A stretch of 64,000 bases of DNA from Atriophallophorus winterbourni (lineage: Eukaryota > Platyhelminthes > Trematoda > Plagiorchiida > Microphallidae). Every line of letters begins with the position of its first letter. Position 1 is the first letter of the stretch. Positions 23,738 to 36,365 of this stretch are shown in pieces. The notes under the pieces were generated by a model, which did not search any database, had not been told where the DNA came from, and worked only from the letters and a program-made list of their open reading frames with translations. The position numbers and the translations under genes were made by a program. The stretch is taken from assembly GCA_013407085.1 (NCBI GenBank), contig JACCGJ010013103.1, positions 1 to 64,000 on the forward strand. Reading direction: 5' to 3'.

Positions 23738-26700
23738 GTAAGCGAAGAGATCTTCTTATCTAAAATTTAGCATCCACAACACAAGAAAAAAATAATGCGA
23801 TTATTTTATGTGCAACACAACCTTACTAAATGAAAAGAGATCATTCGGGATTGGTAAAATGTGGATTTTATTTTAATATATTGTAACGTCCATTGATTCA
23901 AACTAACATCATATTTTTGAACCACAAAAATATTATTATCCATTCTAAAACTTAGATTGTGTCGGTGTCAATAAACCGGTTTTAGCGACCTTTTACTTCT
24001 AAACCCTTGTCTGAGACAAATCAATATTGACATAATATCAGCACAATTGTTACGAAAACATAGCATATTGAAAATTGTTTTGCAACTCTGTGCTTATCAC
24101 TTCTTAAAGAGCACTGAAATTTCGAATTTACCCGGCAAGTAATTGCGACTTGGCGCTTCGCAGAGTGACGTAATTTGAGACTGGTCACTTCGTGAGTTGC
24201 TGTTGTGCAACACCTCACTTTCATCTCAGGCAAAATGAATACTTCTTACCTATCGAACACTTGGGTAAATGTCGAAAATTATTATATGATCATGGAAATG
24301 GCATTGATGCATTGCTTATTAAATTTACATTTTACTGACTGTCCTTCGCTCAAATACCATAACTAGACCTGTTCTATTAATTTATTAAGTGTACACGTTA
24401 ATCGAGTTGAAAGAAACATTTTGTAAAATTGATCTCGTCGAGTCGCGATTGATTTTATGTTTTACTATTCACATTTCTCTTGACTGATATGCTGATTCTA
24501 ATGCGTCAACGGAAGAAACACGTGGGATATATTTGTTAAGTTTTCGATCGTCCCATTAGAGGCTAACATATTTACGTGCACAATTAACCGAAATGTGTGA
24601 GTTATGACCCTGAAATGCGAATGTGCCCGAAGTGAGTAATTTGAAGCAGAAAAAGCATGGGGTGAATAAAACCAAACAAGTCGAATGCATTTAATCATGA
24701 TTAAAATCCAATTTTTAAATATATCGTAGTCCCGAAATGGTTTATTAAAACCATACTGAGTATTTCATTAAACATTAAAGTCAATATCCTACATTTTCAT
24801 TAATACATGGTGATTTATCCTGAGACCTAAACGGTGGTAGATATGAAACCCCATTTAAACAAAAATAAATTTTCCCATGTATAGTGCGGAAGATATAATG
24901 AAATCGTGTAAAGCTAAATTGTCATATTCACCACTTCGGTCATGTGTTTCATTTTTTCTGGTGTAACTTGTCCGCATTGCTCGTTGTGGGCAAACATATT
25001 CGTTTCCAAGTCAACGAGAAGAAATATTACTGTTGGTAGACAAATAGACATGTCACAAATTACATTAATTGATTAATGAGATGCGAGTTATCCTTAACAT
25101 GTTATTAGTTTTGTCTATAGTTGAATATTACACATATTGTCTGATTAAATGTTAGAACCATTAGGTATCCCGATTGTTGATTTCTAGTAAACAAATCTTG
25201 TTGGAATGACATCCAAGATCGATCATATAATGGAGAGATGAAAACGTTGCGCATGCACATAAACAAGAATTAGCAAAGATATAACCAATATTCTAGAGAA
25301 TTTAAGTCAATAATACGTGTCAAGGGAATAATCATCAAACGATTAGTTAAATCAAGAATTTCTGATCCTTATTACAGTAGCATTTCAGTAATATTTCCTA
25401 TTAGTTTTAAAACTTGAAGATGAAATTTTTCATTTAGACACAGAAGTATATTTCATCCAATGAGTGTTATAGGTTGAGTTTATTTAGATAAACGTTACAG
25501 TTCACGTAGCGGATCTATGTCAGATACTTCGATTAATTTGTCTTATAATGTCGAAAACAATATTATTGTAATGAAATGCAAAGACAGCTTTTCAAATATA
25601 AGTTTAATAATGGTCATCCGTTCCGGGTTATTTCCGGATTAATATTATAATGTTTGCTATGACGGATGTATTTCAAAAAAACTTATCAATTTGAGACATA
25701 TAGTATTTCGTTTATGTCAACACTTCGAATTCTATGACAGTAATCCTATTTCAGAATCAATTTGAGTTTTCGCTGTCAATTAAACTGGAATACATTTACC
25801 ACTCCTGTATCTTCTCCACGAAACAAATATCGTGCAAAAAATTTCACACATTCACCATCTGTCATCTAAATCGTGTTACATAAAGACAGTTGAATCACGT
25901 TAAAACCAGGATCTTTTTTAGCTGCTTAATATTCATAAACTTCAAATCACTGTGATTTCGTTTGCAGAATAATAGCAAGTGTTTGTTCCACAACTTGAAA
26001 CTTCGTTAGTGACTGCGGGTCAGAAAAACGTTAAGGTGTGAGCTAGTTGTGCAATCACTACATATCAGAACTTTTACTGAATTATTTTGCTTATCTTTAT
26101 TGTATTTTGCCCATCATAGCTCATGGTCATACATAAAACCATCAACAATCGTGTGTTTATAAAATCTTCCTGCAGATAAAATTAGCGTTGTTATTTAACA
26201 GAGTACAATCTCTAGTTTTATCTTCGACTTTCAGTTCAGAATTAACATTGATAATGTCAGCCTATTATCATACTCCTCTACGTTCGATTATTTACTTGAT
26301 GTTCATCTTATTTGTGTACAGCGCGATAAATGAACCTTATATGCATAACCCGCGAGGGAGATTAATTATTATGCCCTGCGCGAGACCCACTGCATTTTCA
26401 TAGATCGCGCAAAAACATCAGAACACCTTTGTTTTAAAGTTCGCTGCTGCGCACGCAAAATATAGCCATGCAAAATTTCGCAAGTGCAGAACATTTTCCA
26501 CTCCAATATAACATATAGCGAAAATTCTCTCTGAAACACTGCAAAACTATGGAATCGTTTTTGTGTGATTTTCTAGTTAGAAGTAAATGGTTTTGACATA
26601 GCTATGTCAAGCTCAATACAGGTAAAATATCTTTCTTATGTCAATGTTCATTCATCAATTGCGAAAAGCATTTGCGCAAGCTAAGCTGAAATATTTCAAT

Positions 26701-28039
26701 GGCTATTCTGAGGTCGTGTGAATTGCAACTCTGTGGCCCGGTATATATATATATTATTTAAAATCTGAACGAAAAGTGCTATTATACAAGCCAAATTGTA
26801 ACACGTTATGCTGTGTTCACAATGCGATTTAATCAAATACCCACAGTGAGAACCGTATTAGCCGATGAATAAATAGGATATATGGAATTGATTTATACAT
26901 AAAAATTGTGCAAGTATTTCGGAAGACTTTGATTATCAACAAGTACCACTCATTCCAATGGTTGTAAATATAATCGGATATTTAATGTGTATTAATGTTA
27001 TCCGCCACTTGAGATTCATCAAATAACCTCTTAAGTTCATCATGTATTCATTAAATTTATGCAAAGTATATTTGATCAGAAATTAACTTGTTTAGGTATT
27101 CAGATGCGAACGTGCAAAACAAGTCTACCTTACAATACAGGCCTTTAGTTTTTACACAGTTTGATCGGTTTTATTGTGCAATCATTCACAAAGATCAAAA
27201 TAACAGTCGTGGATTATTAGCATAAATTCGTGTAGCGTTGTTGAGTACAGTCAATGCTCTATACAATTATATCAACCATGAGCAACTAAATTTGATACAT
27301 GATTATTCAACCTACACCCGAGCACGTACTTTCTAGATTCAGATTAAATTCACTCAGAGCCACCGGTTTTGGCCCCAAAGAATATGTCAAGCAATTAATC
27401 ATCACTGCATCAGACTTACTTTTGCCTCGCACCAACAAAATTAATGTCATACAGCTTATAATAGCATGGATAGACATTTCAGCGAGGACTTGCGTTGCTC
27501 TGCGCCGTGATATGGCGAGATCGCTAAACGAAGAACATTTATATTAAAGCTGACGGATCTCGGCCAAACTCAGCACACATGATACACATGTTACATGATA
27601 TCCACCAATTTGGTTGAATATAGCTGTGCAAACGGCTATGGTACGATTAAAAATTGTGAATTTTCTGATTTCTTCGACCTCATAAACTCAAGTTTCACGA
27701 AGCATATCGTTTGACTTACAGTTCAAGATTTAGCAAGTAATTCGCCGTGGTTTAGCTTGAGCACGAAGATTTATAGATGACTCACATAAAAAGCACACGA
27801 AACTCGTTTAGTAAGTCAGCAAAAAATAGAAGCAAAATGGTTCGTACATCCGTTTGCTGTCCAATATTCACCAATATTCTCGCTTCATTTTCTTATAAAA
27901 TCAAATTGAGTTCTACTTTCATTGTTTTTAATTTGTCATCGTGAGCAATGTCTCTGATTTAGTGATAGGCAAGTTTTATTATTAACATCTAGTGCATCTC
28001 GACGTTAAAATATATCCAACTATTTGGGAGCATATTGTG
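23738..28039. other. AT-rich stretch without a supported gene
   Basis: Frames are short. The 82-codon + frame at 27299-27547 begins with ATG and has fairly even composition (GFGPKEYVKQLIITASDLL), but no splice pair or domain is evident. A short TA run lies at about 26741-26754. Confidence 0.35.
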
Positions 28040-28953
28040 TCATGTTGGAGACTTGTCTAAGGCGACTGCCTTCTCCGAGTTCTTTATAGGCGCATAGAGG
28101 CTTCATAATTCTTTAAATGCTCAGTTTGTGTCGTTTGTTTTACTTCCTGGTGCTCCTGCACTAGATGTGATGTCCTTCAATGAAGCCGAGGTGCATGACG
28201 CACTTATCCATGTTCGCTTCAACAAAGCTGAGAGACCAGATGGTATCCCCTCAATTATGCTAACGAATCTTGCTTCTGTGCTTACAGAAGCCTTCTGCAA
28301 GCTTCTTAATTCATGCTAAAAACTTGGATTGGTTCCTTTTGGGTGGAATAAGCCATAATAGTACCATTAAACAAGGGTGGTTGCAGGTAAAATATTTGTA
28401 ACTATAGACCTGTCAGTCTGACTAGCATTGTCTCGAAAGTATTAGAAGAATTATTGCGGGACAAATTCTTCACCATCTTTGTTGACATTCCTCACTGAGT
28501 GTAACTCGACAAGCATTTCTTAGCTGTAAATTTTGCCCGACTGCCCTTCTTAGTTTTCTCAATTCACGTACATGCTTCAAATGAATATGTAATTAAGCCT
28601 TGTCGAGCCTGTGCATGAATGCCACATGATTTAGTTTCATGGCTTCCGATTCCTGAATCATTCCGCCCTTCTAGACATCAAATCATAGAAAAAATAGAAA
28701 CAAAAGGCATACGGAGTAGTCTATTTGCTTGCATGAAGGCATTCCCAACAGGTAGGACATTCTGATTTCCGGTAGGATCTATGCTGTCGATTTAAACCTA
28801 CGTGATTAGTGGGGTACCTCAAGGGTCGGTACTCGGTGCTCTGCTATTCCTAATTTTCATTGATGAGTTGCCTTCTGCAATGAAGTGCTCATGCTTCATT
28901 TTCGCGGATGATGTGAAGATCATTGGACCCTGAACGGGTCATATAATGGCCAT
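28040..28953 (+). pseudogene. RT domain of copy B, left part
   Basis: The frame at 28128-28319 reads DVMSFNEAEVHDALIHVRF then ASVLTEAFCKLLNSC, matching copy A at 7660-7830. Later pieces keep GVPQGSVLG-like and FIFADDVKI motifs in other frames, with stops between. About 27 bp equivalent to copy A ~8410-8436 are deleted near 28929. It ends abruptly at the element D junction. Confidence 0.7.
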
Positions 28954-29264
28954 TAATTTTGTTGTTTGGCAGGCTACGGTGTGGACGTACAAATTTGTGC
29001 TCGCATAATTTTGGATTTCATTGCTTGTTCCATTGGCGGATCTAGATGGTTCTTATATTATTGAACTTTTATCAACTTCCTCATTCTAAATATACTATGT
29101 TCAATTTCCAGTTTCAACACAACGTTACATGCACATGCAACATTGCTTCAAATCCAAAATAACGCAACAACTCGGATGCCATTAGGAATATCTCGCTAAT
29201 TGGTATTTACTGACATTAATTTCAATACAGTCGGATCAAGTCTCTTAGACCAGCCCCGCTCCAC

Positions 29265-30340
29265 GTGCAAGTATACGCCTTTTACTGTCCGCTAATTCGC
29301 ACTGCATCGCATCCACTCGTTCTTGCATTCTACCGAGAGACATTGATCGACAAAGGACAGCTTCGCCCAATGTATCGACTCGCTCTCGCAAAATTGACCG
29401 ACAACGTGACCTTAAACGGACATGACGGTGAGGCTTTTAAAAAGTGCAAACTTTGTCAAAAGCTGGTAAGTCCCAGATCGCGTCAAGTTAAATGTTACTT
29501 GTGTTTAATTGCTATTCATTTGAACTGTGACTAGTATTTATCATCCAAATCAGTGACTCTAATTGATAATGAAAAATTACTAAGCATCTGCTATATATGT
29601 AAAAGTTACTAGTGAATTATCAAGAGCTGAAAACTCTTTTTCAATTATGGAAAGAGGCATGTTCGCTGTAGAGTTGACATTTCAACGGCTTGAAAACACA
29701 ATAAAGTCATTGAACTCATTTGCTTGTCAGAAAGCTCCTGAGCCAGTTCAAAACGCAGTCCCTAACCACATTAACGGTATGTCTTACTAAGAAGCTGTAG
29801 TTACTACGGAAACACTGATTTCTCCAGAAATCGACCAAAGTCCTTTCCAACAGCTAGGTACGGCCAATGATTCTGTGAATCAGAACTTGGTAAAGTGAAT
29901 GAAAGTGATGAATTATCAAAGAATGTGCATATACTAAAACTAAAATTCCCCAAAAGACAAACATTGAAGATCTAACGGTAATTGGTAGTAATTTCATTGA
30001 ATCAACTTCGCTATCTCTAAAGCAACGCGAAGCAGATGACACAAAACAATGGAATGACATTTGCTGAAGTTTAGGCATCGTTGCTTCACTGCGTGGCTGA
30101 CCAGAATATTTAGACCCCTGAACTCACCTCGAGCGAACACACCCTGGTTACTGGGTGTATTCCTAATATCTGTCCACGATGTAAAACATATGTTGCTCGC
30201 CTCGTCCCTCTTAGTTGTAAAAAATCGGCTTTGCAAATATTTCCGGATGTTCCGTAGGAAGAACGGCAAATTCATCGTAATAAACCGGAACTATCAAAAG
30301 CGGCTATAAATCGCAAAGTTGTTATAGGTCATGATGTAAA
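29265..30340 (+). pseudogene. ORF1 of element D with PHD-like zinc finger
   Basis: The frame 29265-29534 ends CKLCQKLV...VKCYLCLIAIHLNCD; after a TAG comes ICYICKS. The spacing C-x2-C, C-x2-C, H-x2-C, C-x2-C fits a PHD-type finger, known from ORF1 of CR1 elements. Downstream frames near 30100-30270 read THLERTHPGYWVY and NISGCSVGRTA, resembling the RNA-binding ORF1 domain. It is fragmented by stops and frameshifts. ORF1 products are thought to coat the element RNA. Confidence 0.55.
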
Positions 30341-30779
30341 CCGTTCAGTCGAAGAAGAATCAAGTAAATGTCTTCAACACGATTGCAGTGAATGGAGATT
30401 TTTACAAGTGATCCTAGGTTTAAAGGACATAATAACGACTCATGTTATGTGCCTTAAACCGAAAACGGAATCGCATTAGCCTTCCTCTCTCAAAATATCA
30501 TTTCGCACAGATATGATGAAGGATAGATTACTTGAGACGTGGTATGAATACCGAAAATTGGAACCTCCTGAAATTCGTATTCGAACAGTATACGGCATAA
30601 AACGCACGAACACTATTTTTCTTGAAATGTCTTCGCTATCAGGTCAATCAAATGCACCTGAGACAAGAAATCTGGAGTACGCGACTAATTATGGGTCGGC
30701 GAATCCACTACTATGAGTTCTTCATCTGAAACTAAAATCAAAGCTCTATCATGCTGTTACTCCAATGCTTCGGGCTTCC

Positions 30780-33502
30780 TGGGCAAGTACACTGAACTTT
30801 ATTCACTACGACCGTGGCGTCTTGGGATTTGATTGCAATGCCAGATACCTGGTTAAGTAATTTCATACACGACTCTGAACTCGAAATTGCGCACATGTGA
30901 TTTACAGAAAAGATCAAGCAACAAGAGGTGGTGGCGTCCTCCTCTACTTGCACGAAAGCACTAACTCCACTATACATTTATTTCCTAAGCTATATGTCCC
31001 AGATACATCGTTTTTCTCTACTGAATTGCATGGCAAACGTAAGTGCCTTTACGCATTAATTTATCGCCTCCTTTTCTTCATCACCTGCCGCCGACACTGT
31101 TGTTTCTAATGCAATATATTTTGCCTTGAAGCTCACGTACTCACATTAAATTCTCCTTGGTGATTTTAATGTACAGACACTAGCCACACAGAATTTGGCT
31201 GACGATTCTTTAAAAGCTTTTTTCATAGAAATAATGACGTACGCCCCTATTTACAACCATGTACAACACATAACGTCATTTTGATCTGAATTAACCCCAT
31301 CTACCATGGACCTCATACTTTCAAACGTAGAACTCATGAAAGAATCTTGTTCCTATACAGCTCCACTCGGATTGAGTGATTATATCGTCATGACATTTGA
31401 TTATATTTATCAATAGGAAATAGTGGGAAATACTCAACGAACGTATACAACACTGAACAATGGCTTGCTTCAAGCTCCTACTACTGCAAATCGATGAGAT
31501 TTCCTTGAACTCAAATCAGGAAATCTGGGAACATTTTTACAGCGAACTCCGACTTTCAAAGATTTATCATCGAACGTGAAAATAATATGCAGTAAACAGC
31601 GTCTAAAAAGCCCCTCAGATGCAGTACTTGGAAATGGATATGTAAGCGGAACAACGCCTGGTCCAATTACTTCACGATCCGTCTGGGCTAAATTGGTGCA
31701 ACTTCACCATATTGCGAAATAGTGTGTCTCCCTCATTCGAAAAGACAGGAAAAATTACCAAATCAGTCTAGTCGAAAAATTCGTTATGAATCCAAAAACA
31801 TTTACCAAATAATTCAACGTCCTCCGGAATGTTAAAATGGGAATACAGTTACTGGCCTCTGTTAATGGCATAGTGACATCATTTAAAAATTGTGCAACGT
31901 TTTCCGACAACAATTTGCATCAGTAATCTCACAAGTGTCAACCCATGGACAGTCCCTAAACTCTGACCGCTGCAGCCTGCCAATTCTTTGCGGGGTGGAA
32001 ATTACCCCCAACGTTTTCAAACAAAATTAATGACGATGAAGAAAACAGGTTCACCCGGTATAGATAATATACACCCAAACATTTTGTATAATCTGTCTTC
32101 CGAATTGACAATACCGAGGTCTGACGTGTTGACAATAATGTTCGAGCACAGCTTTGTTCCCGAAACTTGGAAAACGGCCCTTATTAGTTCCATCTACAAG
32201 GGTGGCGAAAGAAAAACTCCATTAAACTATGTCTGATAGCTTTATCACCAGTGCCATCGAAAGCTATGGACTCCATCATAGCTGATGCCTTGCGGAATCA
32301 CTTTGAGATTATTAATTTAATCTCCGAGGCACAGCATGGATTCAGGAAAAACTATGTTGCCTGACAAACTTGCTATTAGCAAAAGAAGCTTGGTCTGTGC
32401 TACTGGATGCCGACATCTCCGAGGACGTGATTTACATGAATTTCTCAAAAAACTTTGGACCGTGTCAATCACGAAATACTTTTGTCGAAACTACTCATCT
32501 ACGGAGTACAGGGTAAACTCCATGTATGGGTTGAAGAATGGTCAATATACTGTGAGATGTACGTGAGAGTCAAAAATGATATATCCGAGCCGATTAAAGT
32601 ATCCCGTGGTGCCCCACAATAATCAGTCCTTTGACCGCTTTTGTTTTTAGTATATAAACGACTTTAATAATTTAGTGCAGTCGTTGGTGCTCATTTTCGC
32701 TGATGATGCTATGATTTGGCGCAAGATAAACATCACAGCCGACACGCAGAACCTGCAACGGGATCTCGATATAATTTACACCTGGTCCCTAGACAACTAA
32801 ATGCCCCTGAATGCTTCGGAATGCAGCCTATTGTCGCTCAATAGCAAGTTGAGCAAAGAATAATATCTAGGTCGTACTAATATTAAGCCCACCTCTTCCG
32901 AAATCGTGTTAGGCGTGATTATCCAATATGACTTAGGAAACTCAATGCGATGTCGACTCGCTGCAAGCATAGCTGAAAGCAACTTGGGTTTCCTTAGAAG
33001 AGTCCTAGGTTCGTTTGACCCCAACGTTGTCTGCAAATTGAGTTCAACCTACATCCGTCCTCATATGGAATATGCTAAACCGGCATGGAATCCTTGGTTG
33101 AAAAAAGGTTACTCAGCTATTGTAAACTCCACAGCGCAGAGCAACAAAACTCGTTTTGGGACTTTCTAATTATCCATACACAATGGGACTTAAAATATTG
33201 AATTTGAATTCGGCTCAATACACACGGAAATGAGGCGCACTAATATTTATTTAGCAGTGCTTTATCAAACAAATCATCCTTGCGGCCGTTTGTTTCATCT
33301 TTCCCATAACACACAACTGCGTGGTCACCAATCTAAACTTTACCAACAGCATAGCAGGTTGAACTGCCGCAAATATGCAGTTTCCGTTTGCTATGTGCAA
33401 TTGTGGAACAATTTACCTTCACACGTGGTACAAACTGGAACCATTGACGTTTTCAAGAAATTACTAGATGTCCACATCGACAAGTATGTTTTTCACATTT
33501 GA
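30780..33502 (+). pseudogene. ORF2 of element D, endonuclease and RT, fragmented
   Basis: Endonuclease pieces: VIYRKDQATRGGGVLLYLH (30897 frame), LLGDFNVQT (~31148) and STMDLILSN (~31300). RT pieces: KTGSPGIDNIHPNILYNLS then VPETWKTALISSIYKGGE (31988-32236), LIFADDAMIW (~32693), and the C-terminal SNLGFLRRVLGSFDPNVVC and RPHMEYAKPAWNPWLKKG (32906-33169). The end reads VQLWNNLPSHVVQTGTIDVF (33230-33502). Frames change several times. Domain order is complete but non-functional. Confidence 0.72.
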
Positions 33503-33604
33503 CATTATTTTCATATAGTTTACCAACCGACTAGATGTAAATTTTCGTGGGTTCTGTAAAGCATAGAATTTTACTCGCATATAATGTATTAAAAAATCTA
33601 TGAA

Positions 33605-34290
33605 TAATAGTGGGACCTCCTAGTGTACAATAATAGGAGCTAAATCTTGACAACATTGGTTGATGACATTCCAGTCCAGGTGTCGTGACATTCTCTCAGT
33701 GCTAACGCCAGACAGTATTTGGAGGTACTAGTTAGGACTGACTTCAAATGGAAGGACCAATGTTCCGCTGCAGCTCAACATGTTCGCGAAGTTGTTTCTC
33801 GACTGAGATCCGTCCTATCCAGCATAAGACTTGATGTATTTCTGCCAATGTAGAAGGTATTAGTTTCGCCGCTTTTAGAATCACATCGTTCTACTCAAAA
33901 GCATACAGCGTCTTGCAACTCGACTGATTGAGGGTCAACAAGGGATACCTAACGCTGCATGCCTTAAGTCGCTAGACCTTTTCTCACTTACTCGCCGTCG
34001 TTTGAGAGGCGAATAAATTGAAATATTCAAGATCTTGAACGGAATAGGCGGCGTTATCATGACCGACTTCTTTGTCCTAAATCCCGTGCTGGAGACCCGC
34101 GGAAATTCACTCAAACTTTCTAAGGATCGATGTAGACTAAAGTCAAGGAAAAACTTTTTCAGCTACAAGGTGGTAAATGACTGGAAACTGCTTCCCAAAT
34201 AACTTCTATCCTGCAGTTCTGTCGCGAGTTTTAGAAATAGTTTGGACCATATCTGGGGTGAAATTTTTCCTGAATACTCTTCCTAATTGC
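33605..34290 (+). pseudogene. RT C-terminal part of copy B, right part
   Basis: Homologous to copy A ~8466-9185 in broken frames. It covers the region after FADD through to the NWKLLPK-like and EYSS-like end. It has several stops and small indels. It is the continuation of 28040-28953 after element D. Confidence 0.65.
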
Positions 34291-34727
34291 TATACAAGAT
34301 TAGTTCAGTACAGTTTAGTGCAGTTGCACAGGTCAGTAAGTGGCTACCGAGCCAATAGAGCGTCCAAAATGGCTACTTATCCACTTACTGTCCTGTGCAA
34401 GTGAACTGATAGGTGGTTCACTCATTTCAGCGTTATCTGGTAAATTAAGTTAATGCTGAAGTTCTGTTTTTCATAAAACTCTTCTTTAGCTCACCTCTTA
34501 CCATACTGGAGAATAAAAAATTATTTATTTTCATTTTCCCAGAATCATTCATAACGAGGTGCTCTCTAAACACAACACGTATAATCTCTTGATTTCGCGA
34601 TCGTCGTGGATATCAAACGCACAACGATAAAAAATTGGCTTCTCTGCAGCTTTCCACCAAAATAAATTCTGGAAGCTCGATTGGCTCGTTAGCCACTTGC
34701 TGTCCTTTGCAACTGAACTGAACTGTG
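34291..34727 (+). repeat. 3' UTR and tail of copy B
   Basis: It aligns with 9186-9535 of copy A except for a ~109-bp insertion at 34301-34409. It ends GCAACTGAACTGAACTG, where copy C starts. Confidence 0.7.
34301..34409. repeat. Inverted pair of element tails (hairpin)
   Basis: Left arm 34322-34343 and right arm 34381-34402 are reverse complements with about two mismatches (GCACAGG...AGTAAGTGG against CCACTTACT...CCTGTGC). Each arm is the 3'-terminal motif of the A/E/F elements, and TTCAG/GAACTG tail units lie outside the arms. The unit interrupts the 3' UTR of copy B relative to copy A. It looks like two very short insertions, or one inverted (twin-primed) insertion. Confidence 0.7.
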
Positions 34728-35637
34728 AGTCACCGACTTCTAGTGATCAAGCTAGCAGCAAAAGACATACGGGGTATCTACTTGCTTGGATAGAAGCATT
34801 GCTTATTGGTAGAAAATTCAGCGTTAGTGTTAGGTTCATGTTGTCCAACAAACCGACGTGATCACTGGGGTCCCTCAATGTTTGGTACTAAGTCCTCTTC
34901 TATTCCTGATTTTTATTGACAACTAGTCGTCTGCCTTGAAGTGTCCATGTTTTTATCTTCGAGGATTATGTAAAGTTCATCGGATCAAAGCATCAAGATA
35001 CCTCGATACGCGATCTTGAGCGGGTCATAAACTAGTCATACACGTGGGACCTTCCACATAAAATCAAACTCTCATCAGCAGTGGATGATATGATTCGGTA
35101 AAGGTATCGGAAAATTCCCTCGATGTTGACGCTGCATAGTGTGTTAATTATTTAGGATTACTGTTTTGGGATGACTTCAAATGGGAGGACTAATGTGCCG
35201 CTACCGCTCAGCGTGTACGCAAGGTAAATCTGGGCTATCGACCAGGAGACCCTATGTGTTCCTGCCAATTTACCTGGCATTCATTCGGCCAAATATCGAA
35301 AATTGTGTTCAGGCCGGGTTTCCGCACTTTTAAAAGGACATCCTTAGACTTGAAAGCGTACAGCGCCTTGCTACTTGCATGATTGAGGGTGAGCGAGGGA
35401 AACCGATGCTGTACTTTTGATGTCTCTCGATCTTTTCTTTCTTAGGCGCCGTCGTTTAAGAGGTGACCTAAGTGAAAGCCTTGAGGATTAAAGGGTTTAA
35501 GTGGCGTGGCAAAATGTAAAAAAACTTTTGGCAGTGTTATGTACTTCTCTGCAGCTTTCCGACGAAAGAAATTATGGACACTCGATTGGCTTCTTAGATA
35601 TATATATATTGTCCTGTGCAAACTAAACTGTACTGAA
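34728..35637 (+). mobile_element. Family A CR1-like copy C, truncated and deleted
   Basis: It aligns with copy A from ~8147 (after RT motif A) to ~8955, then jumps at ~35515 to the last ~110 bp of the element. The RT C-terminus and most of the 3' UTR are therefore deleted. RT frames are badly broken. It starts inside the tail of B and ends with its own CTGTACTGAATAG tail, where copy K starts. A short TA run (35599-35610) replaces part of the terminal motif. Confidence 0.7.
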
Positions 35638-35641
35638 TAGA

Positions 35642-36018
35642 ATGGCGGAAACGAAGCTAACTCGTACTCTGCTCATTCTAACTATGGAAAAGCCGCTTAT
35701 TTGCGAAAGCTAATCTGTGGCAAATGGACCGTTTCAGAGTTCAGGATGTATTGCGCATGGCAGGGCTAATCAACTGCCAGGTAAAAAGAGTCCATCGTGT
35801 AGGTCGGTGGAACCAAACTGTGAATAGCGCTCACCCGATTTTAGTATAATGTCTAAACCAGCTGGACGATGATACGATTCTTTCGATAAGTGCTTACCTT
35901 GAACGCTACACAACTGAGTGTTTCGAAGTTGTCCGGATATTGGGTCTCAACTACTCTTTCATCGAAATCTTTCAAAAACGCATATGGCTGGCTTGAAAAC
36001 TCCCATAAAATATAAACA
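35642..36018 (+). pseudogene. ORF1 of copy K, first part
   Basis: It starts at ATGGCGGAAACGAAG, equivalent to the MAETSLSRTLL segment of E2 ORF1, and continues through the RNA-binding-like domain with stops and shifts. It ends at the 14-bp target duplication ATAAAATATAAACA (36005-36018). Confidence 0.7.
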
Positions 36019-36365
36019 TTCATTCATTCAGTCAGTCACATGAGGCGAAGACAACTTCACGCCAGTGGTCCCGGTCTGTCGCTGCTTCCGTTGCCGTCTG
36101 CACCGTGAATCCTTGTGTATGTAGTTCGCGTTCCAAAGTTCTGCGCCAAGTTTCCTTGGGCCGTCCCCTTGTTCGTTTACCTTGCGGATGCCAGTGCATG
36201 GCTACCTTCGTATGCGAACTGGGATCCATCCTGCAGACATGACCGAACCACGGATCTGTTGTCATCGTTTCCGTAGCAACGTAGGTTTTACGGGAAAGGG
36301 TTGCTAGCCCTAAGCCCAACCCTCCTCCTTTCTCAGACGGGCTTGGGACCGTCTTTGGCGGAGTT
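36019..36365 (-). mobile_element. 347-bp RTE-derived insertion with 14-bp target duplication
   Basis: Flanked by perfect copies of ATAAAATATAAACA (36005-36018 and 36366-36379). Minus-strand translation gives PSPSEKGGGLGLGLATLSRK, then FGHVCRMDPSSHTKVAMHW, GKRTRGRPKETWRRTLE and DRDHWREVV. The second half is the well-known C-terminus of RTE reverse transcriptases; the first half looks like the RTE 5' region. The middle of the element is missing. The 3' end is a GACTGACTGAATGAATG-type short tandem tail, typical of RTE. It is probably a non-autonomous, internally deleted copy. Confidence 0.8.

Larger units (their letters stand above)
28954..33604 (+). mobile_element. Decayed CR1-like element D inserted in copy B
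   Basis: It contains an ORF1 with a PHD-type zinc finger, then endonuclease and RT, all with many stops. Copy B resumes directly after it. The 3' end lies in an A/T-rich stretch and lacks the TGAAC tail of families A, E and F, so this is a separate lineage. Exact borders are uncertain by ~10 bp, and no clear target duplication was found. Confidence 0.65.
28040..34727 (+). mobile_element. Family A CR1-like copy B, split by element D
   Basis: The left part (28040-28953) aligns with copy A from ~7552 to ~8465. The right part (~33605-34727) aligns with copy A from ~8466 to the 3' tail. Element D occupies the gap and so inserted into B. The copy is 5'-truncated within the RT and heavily decayed. 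Its 3' end carries the shared CTCGATTGGCT...TGTGCAACTGAACTG tail, inside which copy C begins. Confidence 0.75.

Noticed and set aside
27299..27547. 82-codon plus ORF starting with ATG
   Set aside because: Composition is plausible but there is no splice context or recognised family.
28940..33586. CATATAATG repeated near both edges of element D, as a possible 9-bp target duplication
   Set aside because: Copy B does not resume directly after the second CATATAATG; 20 or more unrelated bases lie between, so it is probably chance in AT-rich DNA.
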